Shown: positions 10,344 through 19,102, counted from the stretch's first letter. The stretch: 64,000 nt of DNA from CBDAUN01 sp965214875 (GCA_965214875.1 OZ243980.1:2232001-2296000), one strand, 5' to 3'. Translations and numbers: made by a program. Notes: a model not told the origin generated them from the letters alone.

Positions 10344-10392
10344 CCGCCCGCCTCCTCCCTTCGGACTGCGTCCTTCGGGAGGAGGCGGGCGG
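10344..10392 (-). promoter_or_regulatory. Long hairpin inside the IS481-like left end
   Basis: A perfect 16-bp inverted repeat (CCGCCCGCCTCCTCCC at 10344-10359 against 10377-10392) with a 17-base loop that itself contains GGAC/GTCC. It sits between the IS end and the transposase start. The copy at 27998-28042 keeps the same loop but has a different stem sequence that still pairs, so the structure rather than the sequence is conserved. It may limit read-through transcription or translation of the transposase. Confidence 0.75.
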
Positions 10393-10417
10393 TCTCATAT
10401 GTATCTGAACCCGGACA

Positions 10418-11112
10418 CGTTCAACGCAAATCCCCACCCTCCCCCCTAAATTGCAGGCAACGCAATTTAAAAGAGCTCTCTTAAAGCTTCTGAAAAGTGC
10501 GCCAGCAATTTTGAAATGATCCACTGAATGGCTGGTTTCTGTTCGAACGCTAGACGATACCGCATCTTGGCAATTGACTCATCCGCCAAAAGGACAAATG
10601 CCTTCAAGCAGCCTGATTGCATCCGCTTTAAGACGATTCTTTCGAATCGGCATCTTCACAGGGCGAAAGACGTGAACCAATTGCATTGTCGGCTGAGCAC
10701 TATCCATGCGACAGTCGCGACCTATGACGGAGGAAGATTGCCGCGAGAAATCTCGCAGGAATGCTGGAATCGTCTACCGAATCTTCCAAGCCACGGATAT
10801 CTGCATTCGGATTAAATTCGAATGGCTGAATCTAGAATATACGGTGTTCATCTGGTTGTCCCGAAGCACATGGGCCAACTGAGTGCTGGGTCATGCCTCG
10901 TAGGCCGGTTCGCGGGGCGGAGGCATTTTCGCATTGCTGCATGGCTGTCCTTTGAGAATCGCTTGAAATTCGTACGCATGGGGGCAAAAATGGGTAAAAT
11001 CATGCTTCAACAGGTCGAGTAGCCCTCATGGTCAGGAACGCGCCATTTGCGCGACCGGAAGTCCGAGCCGGCCGAGAAAAGTATCAAATCTCAATTCAGA
11101 TCAGGTGAAGCA
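10418..11112. other. About 0.7 kb with no recognisable gene
   Basis: Open frames here are short and do not resemble known proteins. No RNA or IS end was seen beyond the boundary at 10417. An AGGTGAAG ribosome site for the next gene lies at about 11102-11109. Confidence 0.4.
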
Positions 11113-11964
11113 ATGGCGAATGGTTCTGCAGCAGCGGATGAAATCTGGGAGCTCATGAGGGAGTTCAGGCTCGACCTGCGCGCAAGCCAGGAAGAAACGG
11201 CCGCGCTACGCAAAGAGGCAACCGAGCACCGGGAAGAAGAGGCCAAGCGACGGGAAGAAGAGGCCAAGCGACGGGAAGAAGAGGCCAAGCGACGGGAAGA
11301 AGAGGCCAAGCGACGGGAAGAAGAGGCGGCCGCGCGGCGGAAGGAAGAGGCTGAGCGGCAGAGGAAATTCGACAAGGGCATGGAGGAGCTTCGCGCGGCT
11401 CAGAAGGAGACCGAGAGGGTGGTGCGTGAGGTGGCCGAGGAGCAGAGAAAAACCGACCGGCAACAGCAAGAGACCGACCGGCAGCTGAAAGAGACCGACC
11501 GGCAGCTGAAAGCGACCGACAGCCGTTTCAACACCCAGTGGGGGCGGCTGGTGGAGTCGCTGGTGGAGGGCAGCCTGGTGCCGCTTTTGCGGGCTCGCGG
11601 CATCGAGGTGCGCCAGACCTCCCGCCGGGTGGAGGTGGAGTTCCGCACACCAGGCGGCGAGCGCAAGCAAAAGGAATTCGACATCTTGGTAGTCAATGGC
11701 GACGAGGCGGTGGCGGTGGAGGTCAAGACGACCCTGACTCCGGACATGGTGAAATATTTCTTGTCGGCGATGGAGGATTTCAAGCGCTATTTCCCGGACT
11801 ACGGGCACAAGCGGGTGTACGGCGCGGTGGCGTATTTGAGAAGCGAGTCGGAGGCGGCGAAGTACGCCGAGCGGCAGGGGCTGTTCGTGGTGCGGGCGAC
11901 CGGGGACAGCGCGAGCATCGTCAATGCGGAGTGGTTCGTGCCCAAGGCGTTCCCTTCTCGATGA
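11113..11964 (+). CDS. Coiled-coil protein with C-terminal PD-(D/E)XK nuclease-like domain
   Basis: A 283-residue protein starting at the ATG at 11113, which has AGGTGAAG just upstream; the same frame is open from 11047. The first half is a highly charged coiled coil with tandem EEAKRRE heptads (about residues 40-75) and then repeated TDRQLKE units (about 115-140). The C-terminal 120 residues resemble the DUF3782/restriction-endonuclease-like fold: the acidic residue in KEFDILVVNGDE, then AVAVEVKTTL, form the D...E-X-K pattern of the nuclease core. Such proteins are common in cyanobacteria and IS-rich genomes and their role is unknown. No partner gene is evident. The active-site pattern is visible; nuclease activity is inference. 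Confidence 0.75.
   Translation: MANGSAAADEIWELMREFRLDLRASQEETAALRKEATEHREEEAKRREEEAKRREEEAKRREEEAKRREEEAAARRKEEAERQRKFDKGMEELRAAQKETERVVREVAEEQRKTDRQQQETDRQLKETDRQLKATDSRFNTQWGRLVESLVEGSLVPLLRARGIEVRQTSRRVEVEFRTPGGERKQKEFDILVVNGDEAVAVEVKTTLTPDMVKYFLSAMEDFKRYFPDYGHKRVYGAVAYLRSESEAAKYAERQGLFVVRATGDSASIVNAEWFVPKAFPSR
11231..11327. repeat. 21-bp tandem repeat, about 4.6 copies
   Basis: The 21-base unit GGGAAGAAGAGGCCAAGCGA plus C repeats exactly at 11231, 11252, 11273 and 11294, with a partial fifth copy. It encodes the EEAKRRE heptads of the coiled-coil nuclease-like gene, so copy-number change would keep the frame and alter coil length. Confidence 0.9.
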
Positions 11965-12299
11965 GCGGGCGGCTGAAGTGATTCTTCTCGGCTTGCCCGC
12001 ACACGGTCTTCGGCGGATGTCGAGATTCGGCCTCGTCCCCAATAGCCGCCGGTGTGCTGATGCCCGACCGCCGCAATCTTCAGCTCCAGAACATCCATCG
12101 CGTCCTTTTTCCGATCGATTCAATCCCGATGAATAAACCACACATGGAATCTTTTCAACAGCCCACCCTCGGAAGTCCATCACTCCAGTTCGGCAAATCG
12201 ACATGAGTAAAAAACAACTCTGCGGTTTACTACAATATCGTGAACCAGTTGCGCCTATCAACGTTTCCATAAACGACCGCTTCTTTTTGCGAGCAAATC
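11965..12299. other. Intergenic, nothing recognised
   Basis: About 330 bases between the nuclease-like gene and the decayed GHKL ATPase. The leftmost part of the ATPase pseudogene may extend into it, but I could not follow the homology. Confidence 0.35.
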
Positions 12300-12784
12300 C
12301 ATCAAGACAACAACTCAGCGGTGTGCAAGCGCAATACGATATCCGACAGCCGCAATCGATTCTGATGCGTCAATTCGCTTTTATCATCACGTTTCAACTT
12401 GAGCGAGTCGCAGGCCTTTGATTCTGCGACTCGCCGCTGAAAAGTCGCAACACGTGCCGGCTTGGAGCAACAAACCCATCGCACCATCCCGTCTTCCGCT
12501 TCAAGCCGAGAGGTGTCACCGCCCGGACAGCACTGTCCCGCTTTCGATAGCCGACATAGAGGAATTTGTCGTTGATATCACCGATATCCATACCAGATCA
12601 CATTATCTTTTACAGAGATGGTCATATCTTCTGCATTTAAATCTATGCAGACTTCGGTGGCATCTGCATCCCACGAGTTTGTAATGGTTTCAGATATGAC
12701 GGCGGGAGTGTTGCTGTAAAGATGCAACCCCATGTGATTTAGCACATCAAGGCTGATACGTATTGCATATGGATTATTGTTCAT
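12300..12784 (-). pseudogene. GHKL (MutL/Hsp90-like) ATPase, N-terminal remnant with frameshifts
   Basis: The reading frame from 12784 begins as a GHKL ATPase: ISLDVLNHMGLHLYSN, then the N-box ETITNSWDADAT, then the start of the G1 box (ISVKDN). At that point (about 12590) the frame shifts; the continuation MDIGDINDKFLYVGYRKRDS is in the frame ending at 12394, and further scraps lie in a third frame. The rest of the gene is lost. It begins 11 bases before the methyltransferase stop, so the pair was an operon. GHKL ATPases next to C5 methyltransferases, often with Vsr and Z1-domain genes, are a known restriction or defence arrangement; this one is dead. Confidence 0.75.
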
Positions 12785-13808
12785 TTAATGCTCCCATAAT
12801 CGACAAGCCGATAGCTCGTCCCAAATTCACTGGAACAGCATTTCCGATATGGCGGGAAAGTTCACGGACCGTCATCGGATTATTTTCATCAACCAGAGAA
12901 TAATCGCCGGGAAAAGTCTGCAACAAAGCGCCTTCTCGAACCGATATGGCCCGATTCTGCTCTGGATGACCAAATCGTCCAGTACTGTAGTAACAAAACT
13001 GTGTCGTGATCGTGGGCGCGAGATCATCCCAGGACATTCTCCCGCACGGAGCAGGGTAGTGGCTTTTTCTTTGGCAATCGTTAACCAGCCCCTCTTCCCA
13101 GTCTTTCCATGACCCGCCGGGCCGTGACTGGATAATTCTTTTTTTATTCATGGGTGACAGTGGCAAGGAAACATGTGCAGGATCGTCAGGATGAGACAAA
13201 CCTTCTGCGATTGGAGGGAGATTGCCTATGCAGTCACCTACAGTAGCCGGTGCCGCGGTTCGTTTCAGCATGGATATCGGTCCAAGGCGGGAAGCCAGTA
13301 AAACCAAACGTCGGCGTTTTTGCGGCACTCCATGAAACTCGCATCGCACCACAGCATGATTTGTTGCATAGCCTGAGGCATCAAGCATTTCGACGAAGTC
13401 ATGAAAAAACCGGTGTCTTTGAAGTCCCGGAACATTTTCCATTGAAACGAAATCTGGCATCCCCTCTTTGGCCAACTTGGCAAATTTTTCTACCAGCGAA
13501 CAGTCGGCATCGGATTTCGGTCTGCATCTGTTATGACCGGAAAATGGCTGGCAAAGCGCGTATCCCACAAGCGCGGTAATGTCAGCACCTTCGTAATAAT
13601 GCTCGATTTCCTTGAAATCGATTAGCCGTATATCCCGATGAACAAATTCCGCCCCAGCATTGTTGGACTCGAACCCGTATTGACAACTCGGATCAATATC
13701 AAATCCAGCCTTGACAGCAACCCCTGCCATCTGCAGGCCATGAGTTAGTCCCCCGATACCGCAAAAAAGATCAACCGCACCAATTGCGACGGGCTTTTGC
13801 TGGCGCAT
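12774..13808 (-). CDS. C5 cytosine-specific DNA methyltransferase
   Basis: A 344-residue methyltransferase. Motif I is AVDLFCGIGGLTHGLQ (SAM binding), motif IV holds the catalytic Cys in LCQPFSGHN, motif VI is ENVPG, motif VIII is QKRRRLVLLAS, and motifs IX-X are RELSRHIGNAVP. The Pro that normally precedes the catalytic Cys (PCQP) is Leu here. The start at 13808 has AGGAG five bases upstream; an upstream in-frame extension reaches 13973 but lies in junction DNA next to an IS remnant. It overlaps the start of a decayed GHKL ATPase. With the partner gone it may act as an orphan methylase. The recognition site cannot be read from the sequence. Confidence 0.9.
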   Translation of the reverse strand: MRQQKPVAIGAVDLFCGIGGLTHGLQMAGVAVKAGFDIDPSCQYGFESNNAGAEFVHRDIRLIDFKEIEHYYEGADITALVGYALCQPFSGHNRCRPKSDADCSLVEKFAKLAKEGMPDFVSMENVPGLQRHRFFHDFVEMLDASGYATNHAVVRCEFHGVPQKRRRLVLLASRLGPISMLKRTAAPATVGDCIGNLPPIAEGLSHPDDPAHVSLPLSPMNKKRIIQSRPGGSWKDWEEGLVNDCQRKSHYPAPCGRMSWDDLAPTITTQFCYYSTGRFGHPEQNRAISVREGALLQTFPGDYSLVDENNPMTVRELSRHIGNAVPVNLGRAIGLSIMGALNEQ

Positions 13809-13986
13809 CACGACTCCTGACATCGCATTTTGTTTTAAGACTAACGCATTTTCGTTAGCATTATTACTTAGATTCCCGATTATATGTAAACCAGCAAAGT
13901 ACCGAATCGTTGAATTTCCGCGCTTTATAGCGAAGGTTTCAGTTTTCCGAATCCATAAAACAGGCTCGCTCATGATAGCAATTAGG

Positions 13987-14323
13987 AAATTCTTGATGCT
14001 CCATCATCCAAAAGCGCAAGGTCTTTCCATCAGCAAAATCGCCTGCCAGCACCGCGGCATCGCGCTGCCGCCCAAAAGCCCCAAGCATAGCGGCTGCGTG
14101 GGGCGCGCCAACGCCGCCGGCCGATACGAGTTCCACCAGTTCTACGCCGGCGAGCTCAGCGTCGGCGCCCTGAACGTCGAGCTGGCCAAATTCGAGCGCT
14201 TCTACAACGCCTATCGGCCGCATCAGGCGCTCGGACAACGCACGCCCATGCAGGCGTATAATAAAAACTTCAAACAAAGCGCGCTTGCCGCCTGAAAAGT
14301 CTCATATGTATTGAACCAGTACA
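13987..14323 (+). mobile_element. Chimeric IS remnant ending in an IS481-like right end
   Basis: A 107-residue frame (13972-14295) joins two unlike pieces. About 13990-14038 encodes LMLHHPKAQGLSISKIA, which resembles the N-terminal helix-turn-helix of an IS21-type transposase. From 14039 it is the C-terminal part of the IS481-like transposase (ANAAGRYEFHQFYAGE, FYNAYRPHQALGQRTP), ending with the IS right end at 14323 (TTGAACCAGTACA). It is a deletion junction between two elements. The uninterrupted sequence at 14210-14240 is what proves the IS1380 target site in copy A. Confidence 0.75.
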
Positions 14324-14328
14324 CAGGA

Positions 14329-14358
14329 TTGACTTCGGCATTCAACTTGTGGTATAGT
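14329..14358 (+). promoter_or_regulatory. Predicted sigma-70 promoter of the formate dehydrogenase operon
   Basis: TTGACT (14329-14334), an 18-base spacer and TATAGT (14353-14358) form a good sigma-70 promoter. It begins only 6 bases past the end of the IS481 remnant and lies about 95 bases before the chaperone gene. No experimental start is known. Confidence 0.6.
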
Positions 14359-14451
14359 GAAGTTGCAATAGTTGCAGAAAGGCGAGCAGCCAAACAATAA
14401 AAATCGCCTTCTGCCAGCTTGCCAAGACACAAGCCAAGAGGAGAGAAAAGA

Positions 14452-15072
14452 GTGGTGCAACCGGCTCACTCGAGATTCGACGATGATGCGCGCGAACAGC
14501 AATTGCGCATCAACTACTATTACCTCCTGTCTCAGCTTCTTTGCAAAACGCCAACGAAGCAGCTCCTGTCAAATATCGCCAAGCTCGGCACTGCCCAAGC
14601 CGATGCGGCCGGCGAATTCGCCGCCGCGCTCGCACAGCTCGCCGAAGCTTCGGCAAAGGTGGCTGATCTTGAGACGCTCGATGACGAATTTCACGATCTT
14701 TTCGTTGGACTCGGGCGTGGCGAAATTCTGCCCTACGCGTCATGGTACGCAACAGGAATGCTGATGGACAAGCCTTTGAGCCTAGTTCGCCAAGACCTTA
14801 AAGCGCTAGGCATAGAGCGAACCGAAGATCATCGTGAACCCGAAGACCATCTCGCCGCGCTGTTTGACACGATGGGATTTCTGATCGATCCAAGCGCGGA
14901 ATTCGAATTCAAGGCGCAGCAGACTTTCTTTGATCGGCATATCAGATCATGGGCGCGCAGGTTCTTCAAAGACTTGATGAAAGCGCGCAAAGCGAACTAT
15001 TACAAGAACGTCGGTCGATTCGGCCTCGAATTTATCGACTTCGAAGCAGAATACCTATCCATGCCCGGCTAG
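14452..15072 (+). CDS. TorD/DmsD-family redox enzyme maturation chaperone
   Basis: This 206-residue, mostly helical protein resembles TorD-family cytoplasmic chaperones, which bind the twin-arginine signal of a molybdoenzyme and hold it for cofactor loading. Recognisable features are the N-terminal helix INYYYLLSQLL, the segment EFHDLFVGLGRGEILPYASW (the TorD E-x-x-x-L-F-x-G/P region) and the acidic EDHLAALFDTMGFLI. I chose the GTG at 14452, preceded by GAGGAGAG; the frame is open from a TTG at 14419. It is the first gene of the formate dehydrogenase operon, whose catalytic subunit carries a twin-arginine signal, so that subunit is its likely client. Confidence 0.85.
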   Translation: MVQPAHSRFDDDAREQQLRINYYYLLSQLLCKTPTKQLLSNIAKLGTAQADAAGEFAAALAQLAEASAKVADLETLDDEFHDLFVGLGRGEILPYASWYATGMLMDKPLSLVRQDLKALGIERTEDHREPEDHLAALFDTMGFLIDPSAEFEFKAQQTFFDRHIRSWARRFFKDLMKARKANYYKNVGRFGLEFIDFEAEYLSMPG

Positions 15073-15134
15073 TTGCGGGATGTTTGATATGTATATGATG
15101 TCATGACAAAACCAGTACTAAGAGGAGACGCATT

Positions 15135-15344
15135 ATGAAACGTAGCAGTCATGTCGAACGGGAGTCCCGGCGCGATGCGCTTAAAGGCTTGGCGGTGCTT
15201 AGCGGCGCTGCGGCAGCAGCCGCTGTTGCAGGCAATGCAGCAGCATCGGCGCAACAAGCCGAGCAAGAGCATCTTCCGCCGCCGGCGCTCGGTTATCGCG
15301 AAACCGATCATATTCGTGAATATTATCGCCACGCGCGATTCTAG
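15135..15344 (+). CDS. Small Tat-signal protein of formate dehydrogenase loci
   Basis: A 69-residue protein with a twin-arginine-type leader (RESRRDALKGLAVLSGAAAAAAV) and a short mature tail (GYRETDHIREYYRHARF). It matches the small 'formate dehydrogenase region Tat target' proteins that sit between the chaperone and catalytic subunit genes in many proteobacteria. AAGAGGAGA lies 6-10 bases upstream of the ATG. Its function is unknown; it could be a small subunit or a maturation helper exported with the enzyme. Confidence 0.85.
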   Translation: MKRSSHVERESRRDALKGLAVLSGAAAAAAVAGNAAASAQQAEQEHLPPPALGYRETDHIREYYRHARF

Positions 15345-15380
15345 ATCATAGAACTCGATAGTTTAGGAGATTACTTCAAC

Positions 15381-18263
15381 ATGAAATTAGTTCGAAGCAG
15401 CGACAGCGGAACCACCGCAGGCATAGCCTCCGCGGCGGGCGCTGTCAATCGCAGAGCGTTTCTGAAACGTTCAGGACTCGCGCTAGGCACGGGCGCCGCT
15501 GCGACGATGTTCGCCCCTCAGCTGATGCGCAAAGCGCAAGCTGCATCCAAAGGCTTCTCGCCGATGGAAGGGGTTGCAACTGAAGTCAAGCGAAGCGTCT
15601 GTACGCACTGCTCCGTAGGTTGCGGGGTGGTCGCCGAAGTGCAAAACGGCGTATGGACCGGCCAAGAGCCGGACTTCGATTCGCCCTTTAATCTCGGCGG
15701 GCACTGCTCCAAGGGAGCGTCGGTGCGCGAGCACGGTATGGGCGGCAAGCGCCTGCGATACCCGATGAAACTGGTCAGCGGCAAGTGGAAGCGACTGAGC
15801 TGGGACGATGCGATCGATGAGATCGGCGACCAGCTGATGGAGATCCGCGAGCAGTCCGGCCCGGATTCGGTGTACTGGCTCGGTTCAGCCAAGCACAATA
15901 ACGAGCAAGCCTACCTGTTCCGCAAATTTGCGGCCATGTGGGGCACCAACAACGTTGACCATCAGGCGCGCATCTGCCATTCGACCACCGTTGCCGGAGT
16001 CGCCAATACTTGGGGCTACGGCGCGATGACCAATTCGTACAACGATATGCACAACTCCAAGGCGATGTTCTTCATCGGCTCAAACGCCGCTGAAGCCCAC
16101 CCCGTAGCGATGCAGCATATCCTGCGTGCGAAAGAGAATGGCTCGAAAATGATTGTTTGCGACCCTCGGTACACGCGCACTGCGGCGCATGCGGACCACT
16201 TCGTTCGCTTTAGACCAGGCGCGGATGTCGGGCTTATCTGGGGTGTGCTGTGGCACATTTTCGACAACGGCTGGGAAGATAAGGAATACATCCGCCAGCG
16301 CGTATACGGGATGGACCAGATTCGCGAAGAAGTCGCAAGATGGACGCCCGAGGAAGTCGAGCGCGTCACCGGCGCATCGCCGGACGTGGTTAAAAAGGCT
16401 GCGCAGATCATGCATGAAAACCGACCGGGCACCATCGTGTGGTGCATGGGCGGCACTCAGCATACGACCGGCAACAACAATACGCGGGCCTACTGCGTGT
16501 TGCAGCTGGCGCTTGGCAATATTGGCAAGTCCGGCGGCGGGGCCAACATCTTCCGCGGCCATGACAATGTCCAAGGCGCAACCGACCTGGGCGTTCTATC
16601 CCACACCCTGCCAGGCTACTACGGGCTGTCCGACGGTGCGTGGAAGCACTGGTCGCGCGTTTGGGATCTTGATTTCGAGTGGGTCAAAGGCCAGTTCGAC
16701 TCGGCTGCAGTCGAAGGCGACAACGGCAAGCCGACCCAGCCGATGAACTACAAGGGCATTCCGGTGTCGCGCTGGATCGATGGCATCCTTGAGGACAAGG
16801 AGAACATCGGACAGCGAGACAACGTCCGAGCCATGTTCTACATGGGCCACGCGGTGAACAGTCAGACGCGCGGACCAGAAATGAAAAAGGCGATGGAAAT
16901 GCTGGACTTGATGGTTATTGTCGATCCGCATCCGACGCATGCGGCGGTGATGAACGATCGCACCGACGGCATCTACTTGCTGCCGGCTGCGACGCAGTAT
17001 GAGACCTACGGATCTGTAACCGCGTCAAACCGCTCGCTGCAGTGGCGCGACAAGGTGATTGATCCTGTGTGGGAATCGCTGCCCGACCAGACAATCCTCT
17101 ACAAGCTCGCCAAGAAGCTGGGGATTCATCGGGAGCTGTGCAAGAACATCAATGTCAACAATGACGAGCCTTTGATCGAAGACGTGACCCGTGAAATCAA
17201 TCGCGGCATGTGGACGATCGGATACACGGGGCAAAGTCCTGAACGGCTAAAACTCCACATGGAGAACAAGCATACCTTCAACACCACTACGCTCAAGGCC
17301 GAAGGCGGCCCGGCAAACGGTGACTACTACGGTATGCCTTGGCCGTGCTGGGGCAACCCTGAAATGGGACATCCAGGCACGCCGGTGCTCTACAACACCG
17401 AACTGCCGGTCGCCGAAGGCGGACTATGCTTTCGCGCCCGGTTCGGCGTTGAACGAGACGGCGTCAACTTGCTGGCCGAAGATTCCTATCCGGTCGGATC
17501 GGAAATCAAGGACGGCCATCCGGAATTTTCTGCAAAACTGCTTCAGCAGCTGGGATGGTGGGATGATCTCACCGCCGAAGAAAAGGCCGCGGCCGAAGGC
17601 AAGAACTGGAAAACCGACCTTTCAGGCGGCATTCAAAGAGTTGCCATCAAACATGGATGCGCACCGTTCGGAAATGCGAAGGCGCGTTCAGTGGTCTGGA
17701 CTTTCCCGGATCCGGTGCCAATTCATCGCGAGCCTTTGTATACCGCGGACCGCGAACTCGTCGACCGCTATCCGACCTACGCCGACCGCAAGCGGTTCTA
17801 CCGGTTGCCGACGCGCTACGCCTCTATCCAGGCTACCGACTATTCAGGCGACTACCCGCTGATCCTGACCAGCGGCCGACTCGTCGAATACGAAGGTGGC
17901 GGTGAAGAGCAGCGGTCGAATACGTGGCTCGCAGAGTTGCAGCAGAATATGTTTGTCGAGGTCAACCCGAAAGATGCCAACGATGCTGGAATCCGTGACG
18001 GTCAGATGGTGTGGATACACACTCCGGAAGGAGCGAAAATCCACGTCATGACGATGGTAACAGCCAGAGTCGGCGAAGGCGTCTTGTTCACGCCGTTCCA
18101 TTTCGGCGGCATGTTCCAGGGCAGAGACTTGTACGACAAGTATCCTGAAGGCACCGCGCCTTACATCCGGGGTGAAGCCTGCAATACGGCATTCACCTAC
18201 GGCTACGATTCCGTAACGCAGATGCAAGAGACGAAAGTCACTCTTTGCAGACTTAGCACTTAG
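15381..18263 (+). CDS. Formate dehydrogenase catalytic (alpha) subunit, Mo/W-bis-MGD, Cys form
   Basis: This 960-residue subunit oxidises formate to CO2 in the periplasm. A twin-arginine signal (NRRAFLKRSGLALGTG, residues 23-38) is followed by a [4Fe-4S] motif with Cys74, Cys77, Cys81 and Cys109. Next come the molybdopterin domains, with the active-site motif ARICHSTTVAG. There Cys199-His200 stand where E. coli FDH-N has selenocysteine-His, so no SECIS is needed. The C-terminal dinucleotide-binding domain includes LILTSGRLVEYEGGGEE and ends RGEACNTAFTYGYDSVTQMQ. It is the third gene of the operon, with the iron-sulfur subunit 12 bases downstream. Formate electrons would pass through that subunit to the cytochrome b subunit and the quinone pool. 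Molybdenum or tungsten use cannot be told. Confidence 0.95.
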   Translation: MKLVRSSDSGTTAGIASAAGAVNRRAFLKRSGLALGTGAAATMFAPQLMRKAQAASKGFSPMEGVATEVKRSVCTHCSVGCGVVAEVQNGVWTGQEPDFDSPFNLGGHCSKGASVREHGMGGKRLRYPMKLVSGKWKRLSWDDAIDEIGDQLMEIREQSGPDSVYWLGSAKHNNEQAYLFRKFAAMWGTNNVDHQARICHSTTVAGVANTWGYGAMTNSYNDMHNSKAMFFIGSNAAEAHPVAMQHILRAKENGSKMIVCDPRYTRTAAHADHFVRFRPGADVGLIWGVLWHIFDNGWEDKEYIRQRVYGMDQIREEVARWTPEEVERVTGASPDVVKKAAQIMHENRPGTIVWCMGGTQHTTGNNNTRAYCVLQLALGNIGKSGGGANIFRGHDNVQGATDLGVLSHTLPGYYGLSDGAWKHWSRVWDLDFEWVKGQFDSAAVEGDNGKPTQPMNYKGIPVSRWIDGILEDKENIGQRDNVRAMFYMGHAVNSQTRGPEMKKAMEMLDLMVIVDPHPTHAAVMNDRTDGIYLLPAATQYETYGSVTASNRSLQWRDKVIDPVWESLPDQTILYKLAKKLGIHRELCKNINVNNDEPLIEDVTREINRGMWTIGYTGQSPERLKLHMENKHTFNTTTLKAEGGPANGDYYGMPWPCWGNPEMGHPGTPVLYNTELPVAEGGLCFRARFGVERDGVNLLAEDSYPVGSEIKDGHPEFSAKLLQQLGWWDDLTAEEKAAAEGKNWKTDLSGGIQRVAIKHGCAPFGNAKARSVVWTFPDPVPIHREPLYTADRELVDRYPTYADRKRFYRLPTRYASIQATDYSGDYPLILTSGRLVEYEGGGEEQRSNTWLAELQQNMFVEVNPKDANDAGIRDGQMVWIHTPEGAKIHVMTMVTARVGEGVLFTPFHFGGMFQGRDLYDKYPEGTAPYIRGEACNTAFTYGYDSVTQMQETKVTLCRLST

Positions 18264-18275
18264 GAGGTTATCCAA

Positions 18276-18863
18276 ATGGCACGAATGAAATTTTTGTGTG
18301 ATGCCGAGCGCTGCATTGAATGCAACGGTTGCGTTACCGCGTGTAAGAACGAGAACGAAGTCCCCTGGGGCGTCAACCGACGCCGCGTCGTCGTGCTGAA
18401 CGACGGTGTTCCAGGCGAGAAGTCGATCTCGGTCGCCTGCATGCATTGCACCGATGCGCCCTGCGCAGCGGTTTGCCCCGTCGATTGCTTCTATACAACC
18501 GACGACGGCATTGTTTTGCATGACAAGGATCTGTGCATTGGCTGCGGCTATTGCTTCTATGCGTGTCCTTTCGGCGCGCCGCAATTTCCGTCAGAGCAAG
18601 CGTTTGGAGTGCGCGGTAAGATGGACAAATGCACATTCTGTGCAGGCGGACCAAAAGCGGATAATTCAGATGCGGAATTCGAGATGTATGGCCGCAATAG
18701 GATTAGTGAAGGCAAACTGCCGCTGTGTGCAGAGATGTGCGCCACCAAGGCGCTAATCGCTGGAGACGGCGATGTCGTGGCCGACATCTACCGCGAACGC
18801 ATTCTCCATCGCGGAGGCCGTCCCGAAACCTATGGCTGGGAGACGGCATATCCTACGGGATAG
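18276..18863 (+). CDS. Formate dehydrogenase iron-sulfur (beta) subunit
   Basis: A 195-residue ferredoxin-type electron-transfer subunit with four cysteine clusters: CIECNGCVTAC (residues 13-23), CMHCTDAPCAAVCP, CIGCGYCFYACP and a split last cluster, CTFC followed later by CAEMC. These would hold four [4Fe-4S] centres as a wire from the catalytic subunit to the cytochrome. It lacks the C-terminal membrane anchor of E. coli FdnH (294 residues), so it probably associates through the other subunits. The ATG is preceded by TTAGGAGG. A strong terminator follows 10 bases after the stop. Confidence 0.95.
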   Translation: MARMKFLCDAERCIECNGCVTACKNENEVPWGVNRRRVVVLNDGVPGEKSISVACMHCTDAPCAAVCPVDCFYTTDDGIVLHDKDLCIGCGYCFYACPFGAPQFPSEQAFGVRGKMDKCTFCAGGPKADNSDAEFEMYGRNRISEGKLPLCAEMCATKALIAGDGDVVADIYRERILHRGGRPETYGWETAYPTG

Positions 18864-18872
18864 AAAGGTTGG

Positions 18873-18910
18873 AAATCGGGGAGAGCAACCGCGCCCTCCC
18901 CGATTTTTTT
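18873..18910 (+). terminator. Rho-independent terminator after fdh beta subunit
   Basis: An 11-bp stem (AAATCGGGGAG at 18873-18883 against CTCCCCGATTT at 18896-18906) is followed by a run of T. It lies inside the formate dehydrogenase cluster, so it would reduce transcription of the lipoprotein and cytochrome genes unless they have their own promoter. Confidence 0.9.
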
Positions 18911-19102
18911 CAAAGCATCCTGTTTGCTGATGCCTCAATTCCGGGTCGTTTTGCTATCGACCGCAAAGATAGACGGCCTGCATGACGAAAACCGTATCAA
19001 TACGAACGAATCAAGATAAACAACCGAAGTTCATATGCGTTCGTTTCGAATTGCGCGCCATGAACTGACTCGATCTGAGTAAACATTTGGAGACAAAGAT
19101 AA

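Larger units (their letters stand above)
7602..10417 (-). mobile_element. IS481-like element, copy A, split by an IS1380 element
   Basis: The element runs leftwards. Its left end is at 10417 (TGTCCGGGTTCAGATACAT on the minus strand) and its right end at 7602 (TGTACTGGTTCAATACAT on the plus strand). The two ends are imperfect inverted repeats starting TGT, as in the IS481 family. Without the inserted IS1380 element and its target duplication the element is about 1.15 kb, the expected size. It encodes one DDE transposase, now frameshifted and split. I see no clear flanking duplication. Related remnants lie at 14039-14323, 27971-28575 and 35208-35256. Confidence 0.8.

Noticed and set aside
11206..12270. 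A 354-residue minus-strand protein
   Set aside because: It is the antisense of the coiled-coil nuclease gene; its Leu/Phe-rich repeats come from the tandem repeats on the other strand.
15974..15985. Selenocysteine codon in formate dehydrogenase
   Set aside because: The active-site codon is TGC (Cys199), not TGA, and the reading frame needs no recoding.
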